Source of the DNA: Ephydatia muelleri
Lineage: Eukaryota > Porifera > Demospongiae > Spongillida > Spongillidae
Assembly: GCA_013339895.1 (NCBI GenBank)
Contig: JABACO010000115.1
Coordinates: forward strand, 1 to 64,000
DNA length: 64,000 nt
Direction: 5' to 3'
In this document: positions 20,365 to 35,300 of the stretch, in pieces
Layout of the letters: each line of letters starts with the position of its first letter
Position numbering within the stretch: position 1 is the stretch's first letter
Position numbers and translations under genes: made by a program
Notes under the pieces: generated by a model
The model's database searches: none
What the model was told of the DNA's origin: nothing
Seen by the model: only the letters and a program-made list of their open reading frames with translations

Positions 20365-23300
20365 CTAGTTCTCCTTCTTGGTTTCCAATGATTTCTTGTC
20401 TTCTTCGAAGGACTCCCCAAACTCATTTACTCGTGTCTTGTCAACAGGATACAACCTGTACAGAAAGTTCAGTATGTCAAACAATTCTACTCTACCCAAG
20501 TTCTATGCGTACTACCCTAATTACAGCATAAACCCAAATAACCATGCAATTAAATTTGGTTTCTATAAAACAGAAGTTCAGTAAGCAAGATTTCTATTTA
20601 AAGGCCATGTGGTATCATTAAATAGTTTTTTGTGCTTTTAAAATTGTATGTACTTACAAGGATATGTTGCAATCAACATGTATTCACATTGGTTATTTGG
20701 TAATATACTACTACTGATGAAAGAAAGAAAACGAAAGGCTAACATTCAACTCTTAATGTTGTACCTTTTAGGTATTATCTCACATTGTAAAATAAAATGA
20801 CTTTCATAGCAACTTTTTGAGAGTGTGTGTGTGTGTGAGAGAGGGAGGGTGGGAGGGAGAGAGAGAGGGGGAGGAGAGGAGAAAATGTAGAAGGGTATTT
20901 ATGCCACCATAGTAAAACATGAGCAGATTGAATGTCGTGATACATGGCCTAAAGGTAGTTTTACATGGATCAGTTAAGCATCAGAATTTCATTTTCTTTG
21001 TTTTGTTAAAATGCAGATCCCAAACTTAAATAAAGACTTGATTTCAGCATATGGGATTGTTTCCGCGAAAAGGGACCTAGAGCATACATTATAAAATGTT
21101 AAGTACGCGCAATAAAAATGCAACACTTGCATTGAAATGTTTAGCTAAATTCAGAGCCTTACAACTCCATAACAAATACTCCGATTCTCAGTACGTAAGA
21201 ATCACTGTGTAGAGGGCATTTCAGAAATCTAAAATAACAATAACAAAAATTTGACATCTAGAAAAAACATGTGCTAGGTCCCTTTTCGCGGAAACGATCC
21301 CATATTTTTATCGGTTAATACTACAATTTTGTATGCACAGTAAATTATTCAAACTTGAATTAAACAAGCCTTGTCCTTCATACAGATGAAACATGAAAGT
21401 GCAGGTTGATACTGTAAGTAGGACAATCTAACCTGAGTATTTCAAATACTGAGAGAGACGACACTATAGCGATCCCAGTAGTTATCAATTTTAGTTGGGA
21501 GTGTTTTCATATATGCTATTATCCCCCCCCCCGCCCCACCCATCCCAACACTCACCATCTCTGGTACAGGTATACCAAGAACACCAAATCATCCCGGAAC
21601 ACAGCGATGCGGTGGGACGTTGGCATGACGATCATGAACGCAAAAACATCATCAATGAAAGTGTTGAAAGCCTGTATACAAAGGAAGGGAAGGAAGTCAC
21701 AAAGCTAAACTCCCCCCCAAAAAATAAATAGATAAATAAATCAACCAAAATGCTCACTTTGTACATGAAGGCCCTCCAAGGAAGGTGAGCCACTGACTTC
21801 ATCTTTGGGAGATGTGGTAAGCAGATTGAACAACAGAGAGAATCTGATGGTCAATACATTCACATAATACTCATTACCTTGTAGTTGACGAAAAGTTGTG
21901 GAAGCATGAAGATAAACCCGAATGCATACACACCTACACAAAACAGAAAAAGAATCACTTCAGTCAGTTGACAGTAGTTCCTCATCTCCTACCGTTCACC
22001 AGCGTATGAATGATAAATGAGTACCAGCTGCATGTGAGACAATAGTTAAGACATGATGTGTATCCCATGATGGATCACCCCACACCACTGCTTTACTAAT
22101 AAAAGATTAATAGAGGAATTGAAAATGGATTTAAAAGATCAAATCCCCCTCCTACATGTAAGTGATCTAACGGCAACTCTATATTTGCCAACATCAGCAG
22201 AAGAGTAAGTCACCATTGAGGTAAATCAATTGAAATCAATAGCCAGTTATTAATTGAAATCAATAACCAGTTTCCAACTAACACCTCCCTCTCTCCCGGG
22301 TCACATGTGAGAATCACACGGGTGTCCCAATACTATCACTATGAGATCGGCAGTTATGGCTGCTCTCACCTCTTGTAGGAGGAGTAAAAGAGAGAGTACA
22401 CCGCTCCAATCAGCACAAGAGGGTAGAGTGCGTATGAGAGATACCTCATGGCTTGTGAGTCATACTGCTCCGTCTCCTGCTCAACCTTGAGGATGTCGCC
22501 CAGCTGAAGACGCAGGATGGCAGAGAAGGAGAGAGGGTGAGTGAATGAGGGGAGAAGGATGTGTGCTGTGTGTGCAAGTTTAAAGGTGGTACAGTATGGT
22601 GGTCGACCCAAGATCTAGGTACAGGTTTAGGTTTTGTGGTCAGTGAAATCCCATTTCCTCCAACTGTCTCATACTGTTTTTAATGCAGGTGCAAAAAACA
22701 CGGTGCAACATGCATTGATCACTTTAAAATAGCATCTCCCTCCTATTTCATGACTCCCACATCCTCAAATAAAAAAGAAAGCTCACAAACATTACCATGG
22801 AGATGGGGGGGGGGGGGGGGGGGGGGGATGCACCATGGTGATTAACCTTGATTCGTGGGATAATACCAGTCCAGTGTAGCTGAATTTTAAGGGCCTTTCG
22901 TACTTTCCAAAACTGAAGAAGAATAGAAGAAAAAAAACATCAGAACACACAGGTAAAAGGTGTGTCAGTGGCATGTGCTAATTAACCTCAATGACAGTAG
23001 CCACACCCGCAGGGACTAGAACCAGGAGACTTGTCTTCTCATCCATCAAGTACAGAAAGATCACCGCTTGACTAAAGCAGCGCCACAGGACTTAAGAAAT
23101 AAATATGATTGACCATGAAAGATAGGGTGTGTGTGTGTGTGTGTGTGTATGTGTGTGTGTGTGTGTTTGTGTGCACAATGTGTGTGTGCGTGGGTATGTA
23201 AGTGCACACACTAAAAGGCATTATGTTGGCATACCTGCCCTGGTTGAGAGACCCACCATGTTACGTCTTTTCCTCCAGAAGCTGATGTCATTCTTAAAGG

Positions 23301-23763
23301 CTAAGAAATCAAATAGGAGCTGGAGAGATAAGGAGGAGAGAGGGTGTAAGGGGTAGGGAAGTGGAATGGCATGGGGAAGAGGGAGCAGGAAAGGTAAGGG
23401 GCGTTAGAAGAGCAACAAGAAAAGAGGTGATGAAGGAAGGATGGAATGGGGAAGTGGGTGAGGGAGAGAGGACAGAATGAAAGGAGGCAAAAAGAACATC
23501 ACACGAAGCATGAAAGGTGACCTCGGAAAACTCACATGGAAGGTAGAGACAAATACAGTGAGGCCAAGGAGGTAAGGACTGCCCAAGAAGATGCCTTTGA
23601 TGTCATCAAACTCGCGATCTGTGAATCCTGGAGAGAACAGCCATCTGCCTTGTTACAACTATCCAACAGGTAAGAGTTTACATCAGGCAAACCCCCTAGC
23701 AAGATAGCCTGCAGTTACTTGCTCTTGGTGACGCATCCACCACCCACTCTTCACTGGTCACAC

Positions 23764-23816
<53 letters not shown>

Positions 23817-24709
23817 AGACTCCATCTGCTTCATTGCATTGCTAAACACGAGCCACAGCCTCAACTGTCCAATGCCAACCGGACTGTAGGAGACATCTAA
23901 CGGCATCTCCTTGGATAGAGGGTACTGCACAGGAACAGAAGAGGACCAAGGGTAATGTACCTGTCTCCCCTACCCCCACCTTTTAGCCCCTCCCTCCCTC
24001 CTCCCCACCTTGAGGTCGGCTGTGGTGGTCTTCATACGGTCCACATACAGTATTGGGAGGTACTGTGACGTGCCTGGTACAAGACTACAGAGAGAGAAGG
24101 AACCATGGCAACACCGAAGGGTTTGGGAGCAGAATGAGTTGTGAGAAGAGGAAAGGAGGGGGGACTGAGTGGCTTACAAGATGGACCTCCAAAGGTCTCC
24201 AGGGAGAAGCATACGATCAAACTTCCAGTCCTCTAAGAGGCTATGTATGCTGAGGGTTGGGATCCAGTGTGTCAAAGGCTGTCCATGACTGGAGTTCTTA
24301 CAGCACCATCAGGTTGGTGAGCAGAAAGAGGCATTAAAGTCATGATTTGCTCAAACCAGAGCACATGTAAGTACAACAGAGGCAAAGAATACAGGAGAAC
24401 CTCCGAATCATCTTGGAAGTTACCACACACCCGCCAAAGCTACGCTATTGTAGAATCAACTCAATATTTTGCTGCACATTGATACAGTGCCATCCTGTGG
24501 GATGAACTTAAATGTGTTACATATGCATGTATGTAACCACCAACAGTGCATGTGACCACCGTAGTTACGATTGACCTTAGCATTTTGGAACAGAGACGCT
24601 ACTTTGCACATTCATTGTAACGTCGTGTGGACAAACTATGTATTTCTGTCAATGCATGTGCTAGATAAGAGTTTAAGGCAATGCAATATGGCCACCCCCA
24701 AACTCTGAT

Positions 24710-24769
<60 letters not shown>

Positions 24770-25807
24770 ATGTGTATACACAAAGTCCACTGGATGTGGC
24801 CACAACTATCGCTATATCACAAAACACCATACACAGGCGTTGCCTTCACACGCAACTCCTGCCCTGGGGTCAATTTGGGAATTCAATGATTGTATACTAT
24901 AGAGGAAAGTGTACATGTGATTGTTAAAAACACTTTCATTTTGGCAGTTTGAGTCTTCGAAACAACCTTATTGAGCAAATCTTCTGCACGCATTCCCGTC
25001 TACATGCAGACCAGAATACAGACCAGCTGCACAGAATACAGACTAGCTATCCCGTATGACCTTTGTGTTAGCTACTTACCTGATTCTCTCCTGAAAGAAG
25101 GTTGAAAGCCGTAACCTCTGGCACTGAATAGCGTGTCATTGGAACAGTGGCAGCTGCTACATGCTGCTGGTGTTGTACTGGGTGCTTCCCCCTGGGTCCC
25201 AGGTACACGTGAGCATAGAGCGTGCCATTGTGAAGAGTTTTTGAAGGAAGTGTCACATTGATTTGCCTTTTAAAAAAAAATAAAAAATAAAAAATAAAAA
25301 AATGAAGGTATGTTTAATCCTAGATAGTAGACTATCTATCTCTGATGTAACGCTGCGATGTATTCATGGTACGTATACGCACACGTATGTGTTGGCCTAC
25401 GTGTATAACATGCTGTGTGCGATGAGTGTGCACAGCACTTTCATCAAGCATACGTATAGGTTCAACCATTTAACTATGCACGCACTTACTCGGTGAAATT
25501 ATCGCCACGACGCAACGGTTTGCGGAATAGGATATCCATATCCTTCTGGTTACTGGGTGCCAATTTATTCGAGGTGTACACCCAAAGCTGAACGAAATGA
25601 ATATCGAGTAAGAACAGGTACACCTGCGGGCAACGCACTTCGTACCTCGAGTTCCCGCGCATTTTCATAGGCCGGAACTAGACACTGCTGGTTCGCGTTA
25701 GAGCTACATTGACTGGGGTTGAAGATGGAATAAATGTTGTAGCAGCTGTAGCACATAAATCCGACAAAAATAACTGTAACTACATGGGAGAATGAGAACA
25801 ATCCCAT
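20365..25807 (-). CDS. CLPTM1L: CLPTM1L orthologue, 16 exons
   Basis: Exons, all in agreeing phase: 25807-25646, 25587-25490, 25266-25080, 24296-24178, 24084-24009, 23924-23813, 23627-23536, 23319-23235, 23090-22987, 22912-22847, 22503-22370, 22027-21993, 21933-21878, 21802-21758, 21671-21556, 20455-20365. They total 525 codons plus stop, against 538 residues in human. Diagnostic stretches include NGTLYAHVYLGPRG, QYLPILYVDRM, LLFDFLAFKNDISFWRKRRN, EKTSLLVLVPAGV, QYDSQAMRYLSYALYPL, MPTSHRIAVFRDD and LYPVDKTRVNEFGESFEE. An N-terminal membrane helix is followed by a luminal region and several C-terminal helices. The human protein is a polytopic ER-membrane protein reported to scramble glucosaminyl-phosphatidylinositol for GPI-anchor synthesis. 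Intron 1 is only 58 bp. The exon 4 start is uncertain (24296 or 24278). Confidence 0.95.
21049..21306. mobile_element. TA-flanked MITE in the last CLPTM1L intron
   Basis: About 258 bp with near-perfect inverted ends (TGGGATTGTTTCCGCGAAAA and TTTTCGCGGAAACGATCCCA) between TA dinucleotides; Tc1/mariner-like by target site. Same family as 16255-16447. No ORF. Confidence 0.88.
22805..22827. repeat. Poly-G run (23 nt) in a CLPTM1L intron
   Basis: Uninterrupted G tract 20 bp downstream (in transcription) of the exon 10 donor. Its length is likely variable between individuals or assemblies. Confidence 0.9.
23127..23178. repeat. GT microsatellite in CLPTM1L intron 8
   Basis: Imperfect (GT)n. The homologous site in the duplicated copy, 53542-53619, is longer and pure. 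Confidence 0.9.
23765..23812. repeat. CA microsatellite forming the exon 6 splice donor
   Basis: About 24 CA units. On the coding strand the repeat reads GTGTGT and starts directly at the end of CLPTM1L exon 6 (CTCTAG|GTGTGT), so the donor GT is part of the microsatellite. Confidence 0.85.
24710..24765. repeat. CA microsatellite in CLPTM1L intron 3
   Basis: About 26 CA units, with one CAAA interruption. The Cys/Val ORFs over it are compositional. Confidence 0.9.
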
Positions 25808-26395
25808 TTCTTTATCAGTTACAGAAAACTAATTAATTGTGTAATTAGACGATGCAACATTTTCGGCAACCGGCCCGTGCAGTTATTTATTAATTTAGGG
25901 ATTGGGCGTTAAAGTAAAGCGGTACATACGAAGCAGCTGTTTTTGAACACAGAGAGAACAGATAAAGTATTGCAATGATGTCAATGTCAATGGTAGTTCA
26001 TATAAAGGCTGCAGATACAAGACCATCATCATCATCAATATTCCATTTCTTTTTGCAGAGAGCGGAACATTTGCATCCCCACAGATTGGAATGCAGGTAA
26101 TCAGTGGCCTTGTAACCGTTGTATATAATGGATACCGCTATGTGGCTGCCATAATACCATAATGTTATAACTTGATTTAAATTCAATCTTGATTTGCAAG
26201 GTGCATACAACTGGATAGAAACACAGTCCTACTGCTAAACTCTTACTATCACATGATCAAATGTGTACACAAATCTTGTAAGGTGATTATAAATTGCCCT
26301 TTAGAGAGCACTCTGAAAAAACATGTGATTTTTATTCTCTTCATGTGACTAGCTACGTTGCAACAGTCATATGATAATTACATGAAATGCCAACA
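25808..26395. other. Spacer between gene B and CLPTM1L
   Basis: About 590 bp from the stop of gene B to the CLPTM1L start codon, on the same strand. It should hold the gene B 3' UTR and the CLPTM1L promoter. No TATA box or other element can be named. A close copy lies at 54749-55332. Confidence 0.5.
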
Positions 26396-29300
26396 CTATC
26401 CTATCTCCACTGATGTGCTGGATGAGATTATAACCACACCATCACCTGTGTCCTCTTCATCGATGTTGGTACTCCTTTGTGAAGCATCTCGACTGGGGAC
26501 TTCTGCATTGTTGCTGCCATCCTTTAGCACATACATGCGGTGCAAGTAGACACTTCTGAATGAGTCCTTACTTCTTAGGCCTAGTGGATCTCTTGTTGGA
26601 CGTGGAGGGGAGTTAACTCCTTTCTTCCTGCACTTACGGGTCACAGTCTTGAGGACCAGACATATTGATATCAGTAGTGCCAGGCCTAGTGAGATCCCAA
26701 TGAAGAGCCCACTCCAGAGAGAGGAAAGGGTATTGGTTGGTAATGATGCAATCACAGTGGCTAGAGGGGCTGAGAATGGGAAGGTTAATGAAACTGCAAA
26801 ATGTGTGTCCCCTATGCATATAAAAGTATAACACTCCATCTAAGCAATACACGATTCATATTTGCATGGCTGTTTTAATTTAAAATAAAATCCACCCAAC
26901 GTTAAATATTAACATTCATTTTTAATAGTACATATTGTGTCACATGGAGAAGTCAATCGTATTCCAGGTTCAGATCGCTTCTGTTGCAGCATTTGCTCTT
27001 ACCTAAAGAAGTGCAGCTTGATCCATTTGTGCCTGGTTTGCATACACAGAAAGTTGAAATACCATAATCTTCCACACAGATGCTTCCATTTAGACAGGTG
27101 GTTGGGGTACAGTAATTGATGTCATTAGAGCAATTTGTTCCATTGAAGCCTGGTGCACATGTACAATTGGTATGGGTACCATATCCATCATAACAGGTGC
27201 CTCCATTTAGACATGCGGTTGGGGTACAGTTGTTGATGTCATTGGTACAGGTTGGTCCATTGAAGCCAGGTGCACATGTGCAAATGGTGTAGGTACCATA
27301 TCCATCATAACAGATGCCTCCATTTAGACAGGTGGTTGGGGTACAATAGTTGATGTCATTGGAGCACTTTGGTCCATCGAAGCCTGGTGCACATGTACAA
27401 CTGGTGTAGGTACCATATCCATCATAACAGGTGCCTTCATTTAGACATGTGGTTGGGGTACAGTTGTTGATGTCATTGGTACAGGTTGGTCCATTGAAGC
27501 CAGGTGCACATGTGCAAATGGTGTAGGTACCATATCCATCATAACAGGTGCCTCCATTTAGACATGTGGTTGGGGTACAGTAGTTGATGTCATTGGAGCA
27601 GGTTGGTCCTTCGAAGTCTGGTGCACATGTACAATTGGTGTAGGTACCATATCCATCATAACAAGTGCCTCCATTTAAGCATGTGGTTGGGGTACAGTAG
27701 TTGATGTCATTGGAGCAGGTTGGTCCATTGAAGCCTGGTGCACATGTACAATTGGTGTAGGTACCATATCCATCATAACAGGTGCCTCCATTTAGACAGG
27801 TGGTTGGGGTACAGTTGTTGATGTCAATGGAGCAATTTTGTCCATTGAAGCCTGGTGCACATGTACAATTGGTGTAGGTACCATATCCATCATAACAGGT
27901 GCCTCCATTTAGACATGTGGTTGGGGTACAGTAGTTGATGTCATTGGAGCAATTTCGTCCATTGAAGCCTGGTGCACATGTACAATTATTACAAGTACCA
28001 TATCCATCATAACAGGTGCCTCCATTTAGACATGTGGTTGGGGTACAGTAGTTGATGTCATTGGAGCAGGTTGCTCCATTGAAGCCTGGTGCACATGTAC
28101 AATTGGTATAGGTACCATATCCATCATAACAGGTGCCTCCATTTAGACATGTGGTTGGGGTACAGTAGTTGATGTCATTGGAGCAGGTTGGTCCATCGAA
28201 GCCTGGTGCACATGTACAATTGGTATAGGTACCATATCCATCATAACAGGTGCCTCCATTTAGACAGGTGGTTGGGGTACAGTTGTTGATGTCATTGGAG
28301 CAATTACGTCCATTGAAACCTGGTGCGCATGTACAATTCGTGTAGGTACCATATCCATCATAACAGGTGCCTCCATTTAGACAGGTGGTTGGGGTACAGT
28401 AGTTGATGTCATTGGAGCAGGTTGGTCCATCGAAGCCTGGTGCACATGTACAATTGGTGTAGGTACCATATCCATCATTACAGGTGCCTCCATTTAGACA
28501 TGTGGTTGGGGTACAGTAGTTGATGTCATTGGAGCAATTTTGTCCATTGAAGCCTGGTGCACATGTACAATTGGTGTAGGTACCATATTCATCATAACAT
28601 GTGCCTCCATTTAGACAGGTGGTTGGGGTACAGTTGTTGATGTCATTGGAGCAATTACGTCCATTGAAGCCTGGTACGCATGTACAATTGGTGTAGGTAC
28701 CATATCCATCATTGCAGGTGCCTCCATTTAGACATGTGGTTTGGGTACAGTAGTTGATGTCATTGGAGCAGGTTGGTCCATCGAAGCCTGGTGCACATGT
28801 ACAATTGGTATAGGTACCATATCCATCATAACAGGTGCCTCCATTCAGACATGTGGTTGGGGTACAGTAGTTGATGTCATTGGAGCAGGTTGGTTCATTG
28901 AAGCCTGGTGCACATGTGCAATTGGTATAGGTACCATATCCATCATAACAGGTGCCTCCATTTAGACATGTGGTTGGGGTACAGTAGTTGATGTCATTGG
29001 AGCAGGTTGTTCCATTGAAGCTTGGTGCACATGTACAATTGGTATACGTACCATATCCATCATAACAGGTGCCTCCATTTAGACATGTGGTTGGGGTACA
29101 GTAGTTGATGTCATTGGAGCAATTTTGTCCATTGAAGCCTGGTGCACATGTACAATTGGTGTGGGTACCATATCCATCATAACAGGTGCCTCCATTTAGA
29201 CATGTGGTTGGGGTACAGTAGTTGATGTCATTGGAGCAGGTTGGTCCATCGAAGCCTGGTGCACATGTACAATTGGTATAGGTACCATATCCATCATAAC

Positions 29301-32300
29301 AGGTGCCTCCATTTAGACATGTGGTTGGGGTACAGTAGTTGATGTCATTGGAGCAGGTTGGTCCATCGAAGCCTGGTGCACATGTACAATTGGTGTAGGT
29401 ACCATATCCATCATAACAGGTGCCTCCATTTAGACATGTGGTTGGGGTACAGTAGTTGATGTCATTGGAGCAGGTTGGTCCATCGAAGCCTGGTGCACAT
29501 GTACAATTGGTATAGGTACCATATCCATCATAACAGGTGCCTCCATTTAGACAGGTGGTTGGGGTACAGTTGTTGATGTCATTGGAGCAATTACGTCCAT
29601 TGAAGCCTGGTACGCATGTACAATTGGTGTAGGTACCATATCCATCATTGCAGGTGCCTCCATTTAGACATGTGGTTTGGGTACAGTAGTTGATGTCATT
29701 GGAGCAGGTTGGTCCATCGAAGCCTGGTGCACATGTACAATTGGTATAGGTACCATATCCATCATAACAGGTGCCTCCATTCAGACATGTGGTTGGGGTA
29801 CAGTAGTTGATGTCATTGGAGCAGGTTGGTTCATTGAAGCCTGGTGCACATGTGCAATTGGTATAGGTACCATATCCATCATAACAGGTGCCTCCATTTA
29901 GACATGTGGTTGGGGTACAGTAGTTGATGTCATTGGAGCAGGTTGTTCCATTGAAGCTTGGTGCACATGTACAATTGGTATAGGTACTATATCCATCATA
30001 ACAGGTGCCTCCATTTAGACATGTGGTTGGGGTACAGTAGTTGATGTCATTGGAGCAATTTTGTCCATTGAAGCCTGGTGCACATGTACAATTGGTGTGG
30101 GTACCATATCCATCATAACAGGTGCCTCCATTTAGACATGTGGTTGGGGTACAGTAGTTGATGTCATTGGAGCAGGTTGGTCCATCGAAGCCTGGTGCAC
30201 ATGTACAATTGGTATAGGTACCATATCCATCATAACAGGTGCCTCCATTTAGACAGGTGGTTGGGGTACAGTTGTTGATGTCGTTGGAGCAATTACGTCC
30301 ATTGAAGCCTGGTGCGCATGTACAATTGGTGTAGGTACCATATCCATCATAACAGGTGCCTCCATTTAGACATGTGGTTGGGGTACAGTTGTTGATGTCA
30401 TTGGAGCAATTTTGTCCATTGAAGCCTGGTGCACATGTGCAATTGGTATAGGTACCATATCCATCATAACAGGTGCCTCCATTTAGACATGTGGTTGGGG
30501 TACAGTTGTTGATGTCATTGGAGCAATTACGTCCATTGAAGCCTGGTACGCATGTACAATTGGTGTAGGTACCATATCCATCATAACAGGTGCCTCCATT
30601 TAGACATGTGGTTTGGGTACAGTAGTTGATGTCATTGGAGCAGGTTGGTCCATCGAAGCCTGGTGCACATGTACAATTGGTATAGGTACCATATCCATCA
30701 TAACAGGTGCCTCCATTTAGACATGTGGTTGGGGTACAGTAGTTGATGTCATTGGAGCAGGTTGTTCCATTGAAGCTTGGTGCACATGTACAATTGGTAT
30801 AGGTACCATATCCATCATAACAGGTGCCTCCATTTAGACATGTGGTTGGGGTACAGTAGTTGATGTCATTGGAGCAATTTTGTCCATTGAAGCCTGGTGC
30901 ACATGTACAATTGGTGTGGGTACCATATCCATCATAACAGGTGCCTCCATTTAGACATGTGGTTGGGGTACAGTAGTTGATGTCATTGGAGCAGGTTGGT
31001 CCATCGAAGCCTGGTGCACATGTACAATTGGTATAGGTACCATATCCATCATAACAGGTGCCCCATTTAGACAGGTGGTTGGGGTACAGTAGTTGATGTC
31101 ATTGGAGCAAGTTGTTCCATTGAAGCCTGGTACGCATGTACAATTGGTGTAGGTACCATATCCATCATAACAGGTGCCTCCATTTAGACATGTGGTTGGG
31201 GTGCAGTAGTTGATGTCATTGGAGCAAGTGGTTCCATTGAAGCCTGGTGCACATGTACAATTGTTATAGGTACCATATCCATCATAACAGGTGCCTCCAT
31301 TTAGACAGGTGGTTGGGGTACAGTTGTTGATGTCATTGGAGCAAGTTGTTCCATTGAAGCCTGGTACGCATGTACAATTGGTGTAGGTACCATATCCATC
31401 ATAACAGGTGCCTCCATTTAGACATGTGGTTGGGGTACAGTAGTTGATGTCATTGGAGCATGTTGGTCCATCGAAGCCTGGTGCACATGTACAATTGTTA
31501 TAGGTACCATATCCATCATAACAGGTGCCTCCATTTAGACAGGTGGTTGGGGTACAGTTGTTGATGTCATTGGAGCAAGTTGTTCCATTGAAGCCTGGTA
31601 CACATGTACAATTGGTATAGGTACCATATCCATCATAACAGGTGCCTCCATTCAGACATGTGGTTGGGGTACAGTAGTTGATGTCATTGGAGCAGGTTGG
31701 TTCATTGAAGCCTGGTGCACATGTGCAATTGGTATAGGTACCATATCCATCATAACAGGTGCCTCCATTTAGACATGTGGTTGGGGTACAGTAGTTGATG
31801 TCATTGGAGCAGGTTGTTCCATTGAAGCTTGGTGCACATGTACAATTGGTATAGGTACCATATCCATCATAACAGGTGCCTCCATTTAGACATGTGGTTG
31901 GGGTACAGTAGTTGATGTCATTGGAGCAATTTTGTCCATTGAAGCCTGGTGCACATGTACAATTGGTGTGGGTACCATATCCATCATAACAGGTGCCTCC
32001 ATTTAGACATGTGGTTGGGGTACAGTAGTTGATGTCATTGGAGCAGGTTGGTCCATCGAAGCCTGGTGCACATGTACAATTGGTATAGGTACCATATCCA
32101 TCATAACAGGTGCCTCCATTTAGACAGGTGGTTGGGGTACAGTTGTTGATGTCGTTGGAGCAATTACGTCCATTGAAGCCTGGTGCGCATGTACAATTGG
32201 TGTAGGTACCATATCCATCATAACAGGTGCCTCCATTTAGACATGTGGTTGGGGTACAGTTGTTGATGTCATTGGAGCAATTTTGTCCATTGAAGCCTGG

Positions 32301-35300
32301 TGCACATGTGCAATTGGTATAGGTACCATATCCATCATAACAGGTGCCTCCATTTAGACATGTGGTTGGGGTACAGTTGTTGATGTCATTGGAGCAATTA
32401 CGTCCATTGAAGCCTGGTACGCATGTACAATTGGTGTAGGTACCATATCCATCATAACAGGTGCCTCCATTTAGACATGTGGTTTGGGTACAGTAGTTGA
32501 TGTCATTGGAGCAGGTTGGTCCATCGAAGCCTGGTGCACATGTACAATTGGTATAGGTACCATATCCATCATAACAGGTGCCTCCATTTAGACATGTGGT
32601 TGGGGTACAGTAGTTGATGTCATTGGAGCAGGTTGTTCCATTGAAGCTTGGTGCACATGTACAATTGGTATAGGTACCATATCCATCATAACAGGTGCCT
32701 CCATTTAGACATGTGGTTGGGGTACAGTAGTTGATGTCATTGGAGCAATTTTGTCCATTGAAGCCTGGTGCACATGTACAATTGGTGTGGGTACCATATC
32801 CATCATAACAGGTGCCTCCATTTAGACATGTGGTTGGGGTACAGTAGTTGATGTCATTGGAGCAGGTTGGTCCATCGAAGCCTGGTGCACATGTACAATT
32901 GGTATAGGTACCATATCCATCATAACAGGTGCCTCCATTTAGACAGGTGGTTGGGGTACAGTAGTTGATGTCATTGGAGCAAGTTGTTCCATTGAAGCCT
33001 GGTACGCATGTACAATTGGTGTAGGTACCATATCCATCATAACAGGTGCCTCCATTTAGACATGTGGTTGGGGTGCAGTAGTTGATGTCATTGGAGCAAG
33101 TGGTTCCATTGAAGCCTGGTGCACATGTACAATTGTTATAGGTACCATATCCATCATAACAGGTGCCTCCATTTAGACAGGTGGTTGGGGTACAGTTGTT
33201 GATGTCATTGGAGCAAGTTGTTCCATTGAAGCCTGGTACGCATGTACAATTGGTGTAGGTACCATATCCATCATAACAGGTGCCTCCATTTAGACATGTG
33301 GTTGGGGTACAGTAGTTGATGTCATTGGAGCATGTTGGTCCATCGAAGCCTGGTGCACATGTACAATTGTTATAGGTACCATATCCATCATAACAGGTGC
33401 CTCCATTTAGACAGGTGGTTGGGGTACAGTTGTTGATGTCATTGGAGCAAGTTGTTCCATTGAAGCCTGGTACACATGTACAATTGGTATAGGTACCATA
33501 TCCATCATAACAGGTGCCTCCATTCAGACATGTGGTTGGGGTACAGTAGTTGATGTCATTGGAGCAGGTTGGTTCATTGAAGCCTGGTGCACATGTGCAA
33601 TTGGTATAGGTACCATATCCATCATAACAGGTGCCTCCATTTAGACATGTGGTTGGGGTACAGTAGTTGATGTCATTGGAGCAGGTTGTTCCATTGAAGC
33701 TTGGTGCACATGTACAATTGGTATAGGTACCATATCCATCATAACAGGTGCCTCCATTTAGACATGTGGTTGGGGTACAGTAGTTGATGTCATTGGAGCA
33801 ATTTTGTCCATTGAAGCCTGGTGCACATGTACAATTGGTGTGGGTACCATATCCATCATAACAGGTGCCTCCATTTAGACATGTGGTTGGGGTACAGTAG
33901 TTGATGTCATTGGAGCAGGTTGGTCCATCGAAGCCTGGTGCACATGTACAATTGGTATAGGTACCATATCCATCATAACAGGTGCCTCCATTTAGACAGG
34001 TGGTTGGGGTACAGTTGTTGATGTCGTTGGAGCAATTACGTCCATTGAAGCCTGGTGCGCATGTACAATTGGTGTAGGTACCATATCCATCATAACAGGT
34101 GCCTCCATTTAGACATGTGGTTGGGGTACAGTTGTTGATGTCATTGGAGCAATTTTGTCCATTGAAGCCTGGTGCACATGTGCAATTGGTATAGGTACCA
34201 TATCCATCATAACAGGTGCCTCCATTTAGACATGTGGTTGGGGTACAGTTGTTGATGTCATTGGAGCAATTACGTCCATTGAAGCCTGGTACGCATGTAC
34301 AATTGGTGTAGGTACCATATCCATCATAACAGGTGCCTCCATTTAGACATGTGGTTTGGGTACAGTAGTTGATGTCATTGGAGCAGGTTGGTCCATCGAA
34401 GCCTGGTGCACATGTACAATTGGTATAGGTACCATATCCATCATAACAGGTGCCTCCATTTAGACATGTGGTTGGGGTACAGTAGTTGATGTCATTGGAG
34501 CAGGTTGTTCCATTGAAGCTTGGTGCACATGTACAATTGGTATAGGTACCATATCCATCATAACAGGTGCCTCCATTTAGACATGTGGTTGGGGTACAGT
34601 TGTTGATGTCATTGGAGCAATTTTGTCCATTGAAGCCTGGTGCACATGTACAATTGGTGTGGGTACCATATCCATCATAACAGGTGCCTCCATTTAGACA
34701 TGTGGTTGGGGTACAGTAGTTGATGTCATTGGAGCAGGTTGGTCCATCGAAGCCTGGTGCACATGTACAATTGGTATAGGTACCATATCCATCATAACAG
34801 GTGCCTCCATTTAGACAGGTGGTTGGGGTACAGTAGTTGATGTCATTGGAGCAAGTTGTTCCATTGAAGCCTGGTACGCATGTACAATTGGTGTAGGTAC
34901 CATATCCATCATAACAGGTGCCTCCATTTAGACATGTGGTTGGGGTGCAGTAGTTGATGTCATTGGAGCAAGTGGTTCCATTGAAGCCTGGTGCACATGT
35001 ACAATTGTTATAGGTACCATATCCATCATAACAGGTGCCTCCATTTAGACAGGTGGTTGGGGTACAGTTGTTGATGTCATTGGAGCAAGTTGTTCCATTG
35101 AAGCCTGGTACGCATGTACAATTGGTGTAGGTACCATATCCATCATAACAGGTGCCTCCATTTAGACATGTGGTTGGGGTACAGTAGTTGATGTCATTGG
35201 AGCATGTTGGTCCATCGAAGCCTGGTGCACATGTACAATTGTTATAGGTACCATATCCATCATAACAGGTGCCTCCATTTAGACAGGTGGTTGGGGTACA

